Shown here: positions 1 through 5,405 of the stretch, in pieces
Layout of the letters: each line of letters starts with the position of its first letter
Position numbering within the stretch: position 1 is the first letter of the stretch
DNA from: an uncultured Thermoleophilia bacterium
GTDB lineage: Bacteria; Actinomycetota; Thermoleophilia; UBA2241
Length of the DNA stretch: 7,041 bases
Direction of reading: 5' to 3'
Assembly: GCA_903921965.1 (NCBI GenBank)
Contig: CAIXSE010000081.1
Span: 1 to 7,041 of the forward strand
Notes under the pieces: model-generated
Database searches by the model: none
What the model was told of the DNA's origin: nothing
What the model saw: only the letters and a program-made list of their open reading frames with translations
Program-made: the position numbers and the translations under genes

Positions 1-2
1 AG

Positions 3-656
3 AGCCTGCCCAAGATCGGCGACTTCTCCAACCCGAGCGTCGAGAAGATCGCCTCCTTCGACCCGGACCTGGTCCTCGCCGCAGGCGGCATCCAGGACGG
101 CCTGCGCAAGAAGCTCGAGGACCTCGGCATGACGGTCTACGTCGTCGACCCCAAGAGCTACGCCGACGTGGAGACCGACATCGAGAACGTCGGCATGCTG
201 GCGGGGACGTCGGACCAGGCGCAGGAGGTGGCCAACACCATGATCCAGGCCGCCGCCGACGTCTCCCAGAAGGTCGGCGAGCGCGAGCAGAAGACGACCT
301 TCCTCGAGATCTACTCGAAGCCGCTCATGACCGCCGGCTCGAACACGTTCATCAACGACATGATCACGATCGCCGGCGGCAAGAACATCGGCGCAGAGGC
401 CGGCGACGGGTTCCCGCAGTTCAGCACCGAGGTCCTCGTCAAGGACGACCCGCAGGTGTACATCGCCGACTCCGGGTCCATGAGCAAGCCCGGCGACCTC
501 CAGAAGCGCGCCGGCTTCGCCGCGCTCACGGCGGTGAAGGACGGGACCGTCTACGTGATCGACGACAGCCTCGTCGCGCGTCCCGGGCCGCGCCTCGCCG
601 AGGGACTGCGGAAGCTGGCCGAGATGATCCATCCCGAGGCGTACTCGGCGCAGTGA
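3..656 (+). CDS. ABC importer substrate-binding protein, iron-complex/cobalamin class (5' partial)
   Basis: This is the extracytoplasmic ligand-binding subunit of a metal-chelate importer of the BtuF/FepB/FhuD type. The frame is open from base 3 to the TGA at 654-656, giving 217 visible residues. The start, signal peptide and probably the first 80-100 residues lie outside the window. An internal ATG at 129 is not the start, because family-typical sequence precedes it: LPKIGDFSNPSVEKIASF, then DPDLVLAAGG. Further family hallmarks are FLEIYSKPLMTAGSNTFIND, the AGGKNIG segment, PQFSTEVLVKDDPQVYI, and the terminal block RPGPRLAEGLRKLAEMIHPE. A permease and an ATPase follow on the same strand, as expected for an F-C-D operon. 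The ligand (siderophore, haem or corrinoid) cannot be decided from sequence. Binding-protein identity is firm; the substrate is open. Confidence 0.93.
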   Translation, partial: SLPKIGDFSNPSVEKIASFDPDLVLAAGGIQDGLRKKLEDLGMTVYVVDPKSYADVETDIENVGMLAGTSDQAQEVANTMIQAAADVSQKVGEREQKTTFLEIYSKPLMTAGSNTFINDMITIAGGKNIGAEAGDGFPQFSTEVLVKDDPQVYIADSGSMSKPGDLQKRAGFAALTAVKDGTVYVIDDSLVARPGPRLAEGLRKLAEMIHPEAYSAQ

Positions 657-680
657 CGCCCGCGCGGTACAGGGGCGCGG

Positions 681-733
681 CCGCGGGCCGCACCCGCGGG
701 CCGCGCCCGCACGGCGGGCACCGCCCGGCGGGC
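681..733 (+). repeat. Tandem GC hairpins and 11-bp direct repeat between binding-protein and permease genes
   Basis: The 103-nt gap (657-759) holds consecutive stem-loops. CCGCGGG (681-687) pairs perfectly with CCCGCGG (693-699) around a 5-nt loop. GCCCGC (705-710) pairs with GCGGGC (714-719) around ACG. A weaker GCCC/GGGC stem lies at 723-733. The 11-mer CCGCGGGCCGC also occurs twice, at 681-691 and 694-704, with AC between the copies. There is no T-tract. Such structures downstream of a binding-protein gene commonly protect the upstream mRNA or reduce read-through, so that the binding protein outnumbers the permease. That role is inferred here. Confidence 0.6.
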
Positions 734-745
734 CGCCGCGCCCCC

Positions 746-749
746 GGAG
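746..749 (+). promoter_or_regulatory. Ribosome binding site of the permease gene
   Basis: GGAG lies 10 nt before the GTG at 760-762 and supports that start. It follows immediately after the GC-hairpin cluster. Confidence 0.55.
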
Positions 750-759
750 TCGCGCGCCG

Positions 760-1758
760 GTGACCCGCTTCGCGCGCACCGGCGTGGGGCCGGGCATCGC
801 CCTGGCCGCGGGCATCCTGGTCCTGTGCCTGGTGCTGGCGCTCGTCCTGGGACCGGTCTCGCTGTCGCTCACGGAGCTGTGGCACCTGGTGACGGCGGGG
901 CCGGTCAAGGGCGACCTGCAGAACGCGATCTTCTGGCAGATCCGCCTGCCGCGGGTGCTCGTGGCCTGCCTCGTCGGCGCGGCGCTCGCCGTCGCCGGCG
1001 TGATCCTGCAGGACCTGTTCCTCAACCCGCTCACCGACCCATACGTCACGGGCGTGTCCTCGGGCGCCGCGCTGGGCGCCACCATCGGTATCGTGCTCCA
1101 CTTCTCGGCGCTCTCGGCGACGACGGTGCTGGCCATCGTCGGTGGGCTCGGCACGCTGGCGCTCGTGTGGATGGCGGCCCGCCGCCGGGGCCGCATCGAC
1201 ATCTTCGTCCTGCTGCTCGCCGGCGTCACCGTCTCGTACCTCGCCAGCGCCGTCGTCACCGTGCTCATGATCAAGGCCAACGAAGACATGAACGCGATCA
1301 TCTTCTGGCTCATGGGCAGCTTCTCCGGCCGCAGCTGGCCGGATGTGGAGGTCGCCCTCGTCTGCCTGCCGTTCATGGTCCTGCCGCTGTTCTTCACGCG
1401 CGAGATGGACATCATGCTGCAGGGCGAGAAGCGCGCGATGGAGCTCGGCGTCGAGGTCGAGCGGACCAAGCGGCTCCTGCTCGTGACGGCCGGGGTGCTC
1501 ACCGCCCTGGCCGTGTCCGTGAGCGGCATCATCGGCTTCGTAGGACTCATCGTGCCGCACATCGTGCGGCTCCTGGTCGGCCCCGGCCACCGCGGCCTGC
1601 TGCCGGTGTCGCTGCTCGCCGGTGCCTCCATGATGGCGATCGCCGACCTGCTCTCGCGCACCGTGATCGCGCCCAACGAGATCCCGGTCGGCGTGGTCAC
1701 GACGTTCGTGGGCGCGCCGCTGTTCGTGTACCTGCTGCGGCGCGGGAAGCGCTCGTGA
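760..1758 (+). CDS. FecCD/BtuC-family ABC transporter permease
   Basis: This is the membrane channel subunit of the metal-chelate or cobalamin importer. At 332 aa it has the usual family length, and the hydrophobic pattern fits the family's roughly ten helices, the first at about residues 11-34. Diagnostic motifs are RLPRVLVACLVGAALAVAG (62-80), NPLTDPYVTGVSSGAALGA (89-107), the cytoplasmic coupling segment with AMELGVEVERTKRLL (226-240), SGIIGFVGLIVPHIVRLL (255-272), and EIPVGVVTTFVGAPLFVYLL (307-326). The GTG start has a GGAG 10 nt upstream and gives a natural basic N-terminus (MTRFARTG). The gene lies 103 nt after the binding-protein gene and before the ATPase gene. It appears intact. Family assignment is firm; the transported ligand is unknown. 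Confidence 0.96.
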   Translation: MTRFARTGVGPGIALAAGILVLCLVLALVLGPVSLSLTELWHLVTAGPVKGDLQNAIFWQIRLPRVLVACLVGAALAVAGVILQDLFLNPLTDPYVTGVSSGAALGATIGIVLHFSALSATTVLAIVGGLGTLALVWMAARRRGRIDIFVLLLAGVTVSYLASAVVTVLMIKANEDMNAIIFWLMGSFSGRSWPDVEVALVCLPFMVLPLFFTREMDIMLQGEKRAMELGVEVERTKRLLLVTAGVLTALAVSVSGIIGFVGLIVPHIVRLLVGPGHRGLLPVSLLAGASMMAIADLLSRTVIAPNEIPVGVVTTFVGAPLFVYLLRRGKRS

Positions 1759-1807
1759 CGGCGCGCCGGGAAGCGCCGGCGGCGCGGACCTCGTGCGGCG
1801 CACCGGC

Positions 1808-1811
1808 GAGG
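1808..1811 (+). promoter_or_regulatory. Probable ribosome binding site deciding the ATPase start
   Basis: GAGG ends 5 nt before the GTG at 1817-1819. The competing in-frame GTG at 1793 has no comparable Shine-Dalgarno match at good spacing and would add eight residues before the conserved N-terminal strand. The 1817 start is therefore preferred, with moderate confidence. Confidence 0.4.
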
Positions 1812-1816
1812 TCGCT

Positions 1817-3055
1817 GTGACCCCCGTCGTCTCCGTCCGCGACGTGGCGTTCGCGTACGACGAGCGCCCCGTGCTCCGCCGCATCAGCTTCGACCTCGAG
1901 GCCGGCGACTTCGCCGGCATCGTCGGCCCGAACGGCAGCGGCAAGTCCACGCTCATCGACCTGATCGACGGCATCCTGCGGCCGGACGGGGGCGACGTGC
2001 TCGTCGCCGGCCGCTCCACGAGCTCGTACAAGCGGCGCGACATGGCGCGCGAGGTCGCGCTCGTGCCGCAGCACTTCGACCTCGACTTCGACCTCGCGGT
2101 GCGCGAGGTGGTGGAGATGGGCGCCTACTGCCACGGCAAGGACGCGGTCGCCGGCGGCGACCCCCGGGACGTGCTGGCGCGCCTCGGCGTGGCCGAGCTC
2201 GCCGACCGCCGCTTCGCCGAGCTCTCCGGCGGCGAGAAGCAGCTCGTGATCCTGGCCCAGGCGCTCATGCAGCGGGCGCCGCTGCTGCTGCTCGACGAGC
2301 CGGCCTCGGCCCTCGACGTCTCGCACCAGCTCCGCCTGTTCGACCTGCTGCGCGAGCTCAACGCAGAGGGGCTCACCGTCCTCTGCATCCTGCACGACCT
2401 CAACCTGGCGCTGCACTACTTCGACAGGCTGCTGGTGCTGAGCGGCGGCGAGGTCGCCGCGTTCGGGCCGCCCGACGACGTGCTGCGGCCCGAGATCCTG
2501 GAGTCCGTCTACGGCGTGCGGGCCTACATGCACCGGCACGCCGGACGCACCTACCTCACCTTCTCGCCGCGGCTGCGCGGCGAGCGCCGCGGCCGCGTGC
2601 ACGTGGTCTGCGGCGGCGGCACCGGCGCCGGCCTGATGCGGCAGCTCGTGGACGCCGGGTACGAAGTCACGGCCGGCGTCCTCAACGCCCTCGACACCGA
2701 CGAGGAGACCGGGCGCGAGCTGGGACTCCAGATGGCGGTGGAGGCGCCGTTCTCGCCGGTCGGCGACGAGGCGCACGCCGACAACCTCGCGCTCATGCGC
2801 GACGCCGACCTCGTCGTCGTCACGGCGGTGCCGGTCAGCACCGGGAACGCGCGCAATGTGGAGGCGGCGCTGCAGCTCGCCGCGGCGGGCACGCCGGTCT
2901 TCGCCGACGCCGCTGTGACGGAGATGGACTTCGCCGGGGTCACCTCGGGGATGGCCGCCGCCGGCGTGCGCCTGTGCGGCGGCGAAGCCGAGCTGCTCGC
3001 CGCCGTGCTCGAGCACTCAGCCCCGGGAGCGCGTGCTCCGTCTGCGCCGGCCTGA
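1817..3055 (+). CDS. ABC transporter ATP-binding protein (iron-complex/cobalamin class) with extra C-terminal domain
   Basis: This is the cytoplasmic ATPase that drives the importer. With the GTG start at 1817 it is 412 aa, against about 250-270 for a plain FecE/BtuD subunit. The nucleotide-binding domain (1-~250) is complete: Walker A GPNGSGKST (37-45), Q-loop Q85 in LVPQHFD, signature LSGGEKQ (136-142), Walker B LLLLDEP (156-162), D-loop SALD (164-167) and switch His193 in ILHDLNLALHYFD. Residues ~258-412 form an added domain: a strand RVHVVCGG, the glycine loop GGGTGAG (266-272), GYEVTAGVLNALDTD, AVEAPFSPVGDEAH, ADLVVVTAVPVSTGN and GTPVFADAA. The order looks Rossmann-like. From memory, similar tails occur on some corrinoid or iron-complex ATPases, but I cannot name a described function. 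The last 39 bp overlap the convergent gene. An alternative start at 1793 would give 420 aa. Confidence 0.93.
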   Translation: MTPVVSVRDVAFAYDERPVLRRISFDLEAGDFAGIVGPNGSGKSTLIDLIDGILRPDGGDVLVAGRSTSSYKRRDMAREVALVPQHFDLDFDLAVREVVEMGAYCHGKDAVAGGDPRDVLARLGVAELADRRFAELSGGEKQLVILAQALMQRAPLLLLDEPASALDVSHQLRLFDLLRELNAEGLTVLCILHDLNLALHYFDRLLVLSGGEVAAFGPPDDVLRPEILESVYGVRAYMHRHAGRTYLTFSPRLRGERRGRVHVVCGGGTGAGLMRQLVDAGYEVTAGVLNALDTDEETGRELGLQMAVEAPFSPVGDEAHADNLALMRDADLVVVTAVPVSTGNARNVEAALQLAAAGTPVFADAAVTEMDFAGVTSGMAAAGVRLCGGEAELLAAVLEHSAPGARAPSAPA

Positions 3056-3385
3056 GCGCGTCGCGCGCTCCCGGCGGCGCTCCCACACGATCACGGCCGC
3101 GAAGGCGGCAAGCGCGGCGGCGACGCTCGTGGCCACCGCGGCCACGGCGCCGGCGCTCTCGATGCCGTAGGCCGCGCCGGCTGCCCAGGCGGTCACGATG
3201 ACGAGCACCGCGGCGCACACCACCACGCCGGGCGGGTGCGCCGCCCACCGCGCGAACGCGTCCGCCCGCGCGAGTGCCGCGGCGCGAAGCGCGGCGGCGA
3301 GCGGCGACGGCGGCTTCCCGGGGGCTCTTCCGGCGCGGGTCAAGCCGTCTCCGTCAGCCGCCGTCCGGTGCTGAGCGGGCGTCAC
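3017..3385 (-). CDS. Small two-helix membrane protein with basic C-terminal tail
   Basis: The 122-aa product has a polar N-terminus (1-~50), two predicted transmembrane helices (about 53-73 and 78-100), and a strongly basic Arg/Ser-rich tail from WERRRERATRSGRRRR. The GTG start at 3385 overlaps the TGA of the upstream gene as GTGA, so translation is probably coupled. A GGGAAG about 10 nt upstream could also act as a ribosome site. The layout FARWAAHPPG, helix, short AAYGIES turn, helix faintly recalls bacterial low-affinity iron permease-type proteins. That resemblance is by eye only and is not strong enough for a call. The 3' end overlaps the convergent ATPase gene by 39 bp. The basic tail lies inside that overlap and the inverted repeat, so it may owe its composition to the opposite-strand sequence. 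Function unknown. Confidence 0.68.
   Translation of the reverse strand: MTPAQHRTAADGDGLTRAGRAPGKPPSPLAAALRAAALARADAFARWAAHPPGVVVCAAVLVIVTAWAAGAAYGIESAGAVAAVATSVAAALAAFAAVIVWERRRERATRSGRRRRSTRSRG
3023..3074. terminator. Perfect 11-bp inverted repeat at the convergent gene ends, possible bidirectional terminator
   Basis: CCGGGAGCGCG (3023-3033) is matched exactly by its reverse complement CGCGCTCCCGG (3064-3074) across 30 nt. The repeat brackets the stop of the ATPase gene (3053-3055) and covers the last codons of the opposing membrane-protein gene, whose stop is at 3017-3019. No T-run flanks either side, so this would be a hairpin of the U-less kind proposed for high-GC bacteria. The pairing is seen; the terminator role is inferred. 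Confidence 0.45.
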
Positions 3386-3705
3386 TCATCCGTGTCTTCC
3401 CGCGGCAGGCTGGTCGCGAGGCGGGACGCCGCCAGGCCGACGTTCACGCCCGAGCCGTACGTGGCGGCTCCGGAGAGCACCGACGAGATGATCACCCCGA
3501 AGATCGCGGCCAGCGCCTGGTCCATGCTGATCTGGCCGAGGACCCACAGCGCCACCGTGGTGAGCAGGCTGAGGATGGCCAGCCCCAGGACGAACCACGC
3601 GAGGCGGAGCAGGTTCCTCTCCGTCGCGAGCCCGCGCCGGACGCGTGCCTGCATCATCTCGAGGGTGATCCCCGTCGCGTAGCGCTCCCGACCCTTCTCT
3701 TCCAT
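3382..3705 (-). CDS. Small two-helix membrane protein, function unknown
   Basis: The 107-aa product starts MEEKGRERYATG. It has a charged, probably cytoplasmic N-terminal segment with an amphipathic stretch (TLEMMQARVRRGLATERN), then two hydrophobic helices (about 33-57 and 64-86) separated by a short GQISMDQ turn, and an acidic end PREDTDE. The ATG at 3705 is chosen because GGAGG lies 5 nt upstream. A longer frame from an ATG at 3762 would add 19 residues with no good ribosome site and a proline/arginine-rich, non-conserved look. The gene lies 97 nt downstream of the second GNAT fusion on the same strand and overlaps the next small membrane gene through GTGA. No family was recognised. The location suggests, but does not prove, a membrane partner of the upstream fusion proteins. 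Confidence 0.78.
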   Translation of the reverse strand: MEEKGRERYATGITLEMMQARVRRGLATERNLLRLAWFVLGLAILSLLTTVALWVLGQISMDQALAAIFGVIISSVLSGAATYGSGVNVGLAASRLATSLPREDTDE

Positions 3706-3802
3706 CTGGACCTCCGTCGTCGCGCAGCGGCCCGCCGGCCGCGCTGGGATCCCTCTCCACATCGGCTCCCGAGGCTGCGGGCGTGAGCCCCGGACCGGGC
3801 CG
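3706..3802 (-). other. Short intergenic spacer with a GC hairpin and ribosome site
   Basis: This 97-nt gap separates the second fusion gene from the small membrane gene. It contains CCTCC at 3711-3715 (GGAGG on the coding strand, 5 nt from the ATG at 3705). It also holds a perfect 6-bp stem GCGGCC/GGCCGC (3727-3732 with 3737-3742, loop CGCC), and a weak 4-bp GCCC/GGGC stem (3787-3800) just after the upstream stop. No T-run follows either stem. The gap may hold a promoter or partial terminator, but no convincing -10/-35 pair was seen. Confidence 0.4.
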
Positions 3803-5362
3803 CTACGCCGCGTCCGGGTCCAGCCCCCTGACGTAGGCGACCAGCTCGCGCGACCTGTCGGATTCGACCGCCATGGCGTCGTAGTCCACGAGCACGCCGT
3901 TGAAGTACTGCAGCAGGAGCCACTCCTTCCGCGGTCCGCCGGGCCGGATGCCCGAGAACACGAAGCCCAGCTCCTCGAGCTGTCCGGCGGCCCGCGCCGC
4001 TCCGGGCTGCGTCATGTCGATGGCGGCGTCGACGACGCGCAGCTCCGACTCGCGCAGCCGGCGCAGCTCCTCGTGCAGGCGTGTGCGTGCGTCGCGGCCG
4101 GACCGCGTCAGGGTGAGCACGGCCACCGACGACACCGGGTTGATGCGCACGGACACGATCGTCTCCGCCTCCTCCGCCGGCTCGCCCAGGACGCCGGGCG
4201 GAGACTGCGCGAGGCGCTCCGGCGCGCCGATCCACCCGTACAGGCGGGCGATCATGTCGCGGTGCCGGTCGGGCGCGTCCAGCGGCGTCGCCGACGGGGC
4301 CCCCAGGTAGCGGAACATCGTGATGGCGGAGTCGCGGTGGCGCGAGCGCCGCTCGATGCCGCGGAAGTCGCGGTCGCCGGGCACCGTCGCGAGGCGCACG
4401 GCGCAGGGTCCGAACCCCATCTCGAGGTTGAGGTGCTGCGAGTACGTGTGCACCGTGACAGCCTCGCCGTACAGGCCGTACAGGCCGCGCCCGACCGCCT
4501 CCTCCAGCAGCAGGTCTGCAAGGCGGCGGGCGACGTGCTGCCCGCGCCAGTCGCGGCGCGTCGCGGCGATACCGATCTCGGGGACGTCGCGCTCCTCGTC
4601 CTCGAACGACAGGGCGATGTGACCGACCACCGTGCCGTCCGGCGCCATGGCTACGGCCGAGATCATGGCGCCGCTGGCGTTCAGCTCCGCGATGCGCCGC
4701 GGGTGGTACATGTCCTCGTGCAGGTAGCTCAGGCGGTAGGTGTCGTAGATGCAGTCGCTGACGGAGGCGGCCTGCTCCGGCCGGAGCAGGCCGAAGGTCA
4801 GCGGGTCGCCGGGCTTCGCGCGCGGCCGGGTCGTCCCGCCCGGCGCGAGGGCGCGGGCCGCCGCGTCGCCCGTGGGGGCGTCCCGGTGGCCGCTCACCAG
4901 CAGAGCGTCGCCGGCGTCCGACTCGTCCGGCAGGTCGCTCCCCGCCGCGGCTGCCTTGCGGTGGTGGAACATGATCCGCACCGTCTTGCCGCCGCGTCCG
5001 AGGTTGCGGAACTCGACCCAGTCCGGCGACCCCTTGTCGAGCAGGCCGTGGACGAACGCGCTGGCGTCGCCGGCGCGCGACGGGTCGAACGGCGGGCCAT
5101 CGTCGTGCAGCGTCACGAGGAGGCCGCCGGGCACGACTTCGCACGTGACCTCCACGTCCATCAGGTCGCGGGCCTCGCCGCCTCTCATCAAGGTGCTCGC
5201 CAGCTCGCCGGTCGTGGCCGCGACGCGCTGCCGGCCGCCGCTGTGGAAGCCGGCGAGCCGCGCCGCGTCCTTCGCGGCGTCGCGCACGAGGCGCAGGTAC
5301 TCGGGCCGGTTCGGGACGCTGAGCGTGAGGTGCGGGTCTCCGGCCTCGCCCTGGCCGGTCAT
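3803..5362 (-). CDS. RsbW-like ATP-binding domain / GNAT acetyltransferase fusion protein, copy B
   Basis: The 519-aa soluble protein has three parts. Residues ~11-134 resemble RsbW/SpoIIAB (HATPase_c_2): LTLSVPNRPEYLRLVRDAA, VTCEVVPGGLLVTLHDDGPP, FDPSRAG and GRGGKTVRIMFHH. A variable linker follows (~137-187). Residues ~188-320 form a GNAT acyltransferase domain, with an acetyl-CoA motif A of EIGIAATRRDWRGQHVARRL (262-281) and an upstream tyrosine-rich block CIYDTYRLSYLHEDMYHP (204-221). Residues ~400-519 form a C-terminal domain ending LLLQYFNGVLVDYDAMAV and RELVAYVRGLDPD. The N-box has E53 but Thr where the Asn is expected, and the G2 GxG loop is missing, so kinase activity is doubtful. 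GGAGG lies 8 nt before the ATG. The gene sits 43 nt downstream of its paralogue. From memory this fusion recurs in other bacteria without an established role. Substrate unknown. Confidence 0.88.
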   Translation of the reverse strand: MTGQGEAGDPHLTLSVPNRPEYLRLVRDAAKDAARLAGFHSGGRQRVAATTGELASTLMRGGEARDLMDVEVTCEVVPGGLLVTLHDDGPPFDPSRAGDASAFVHGLLDKGSPDWVEFRNLGRGGKTVRIMFHHRKAAAAGSDLPDESDAGDALLVSGHRDAPTGDAAARALAPGGTTRPRAKPGDPLTFGLLRPEQAASVSDCIYDTYRLSYLHEDMYHPRRIAELNASGAMISAVAMAPDGTVVGHIALSFEDEERDVPEIGIAATRRDWRGQHVARRLADLLLEEAVGRGLYGLYGEAVTVHTYSQHLNLEMGFGPCAVRLATVPGDRDFRGIERRSRHRDSAITMFRYLGAPSATPLDAPDRHRDMIARLYGWIGAPERLAQSPPGVLGEPAEEAETIVSVRINPVSSVAVLTLTRSGRDARTRLHEELRRLRESELRVVDAAIDMTQPGAARAAGQLEELGFVFSGIRPGGPRKEWLLLQYFNGVLVDYDAMAVESDRSRELVAYVRGLDPDAA

Positions 5363-5370
5363 CGGATCGT

Positions 5371-5375
5371 CCTCC
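5371..5375 (-). promoter_or_regulatory. Ribosome binding site of GNAT fusion copy B
   Basis: CCTCC on the plus strand reads GGAGG on the coding strand, 8 nt from the ATG at 5362. It lies in the 43-nt gap between the two paralogues, which fixes the start and supports a two-gene transcript. Confidence 0.65.
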
Positions 5376-5405
5376 GGCGGGGGTGCACGGCCGCCCGGCC
5401 CCTGC

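Noticed and set aside
1755..1757. GTG overlapping the permease stop codon as a possible coupled start for the ATPase
   Set aside because: It is in a different frame from the ATPase coding sequence, so it cannot start that protein.
825..1820. Open frame of about 331 codons on the plus strand in a second frame
   Set aside because: It is out of frame with the clearly conserved permease. The translation is Arg/Ala/Pro/Gly-rich with no membrane pattern.
526..2043. Long open frame (about 505 codons) on the minus strand
   Set aside because: It lies antisense to the permease and ATPase genes. Its translation is rich in Arg, His, Asp, Glu, Gln and Ala without folded-domain motifs, as expected from GC-rich codon shadows.
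1697..3016. Open frame of about 439 codons on the minus strand
   Set aside because: It is antisense to the ATPase gene, whose motifs are complete. The His/Val/Glu-rich low-complexity translation shows no domain, and it has no supported start.
3706..3762. Upstream ATG at 3762 as start of the 107-aa membrane protein
   Set aside because: The ATG at 3705 has an excellent GGAGG at 5-nt spacing. The extra 19 residues would run through that ribosome site and look non-conserved.
3787..3800. Short GCCC/GGGC hairpin after the second fusion gene as a terminator
   Set aside because: The stem is only four base pairs, with no T-run. Such stems are expected by chance at this base composition.
3654..5144. 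Alternative minus-strand frame of about 496 codons
   Set aside because: It overlaps the GNAT fusion in another frame. Its Arg/Pro/Gly-rich translation has no motif, whereas the chosen frame has clear RsbW and GNAT blocks and a paralogue.
5363..5405. Possible promoter between the two fusion paralogues
   Set aside because: The 43-nt gap is GC-rich and mostly taken up by the ribosome site. No -10/-35-like pair was seen.
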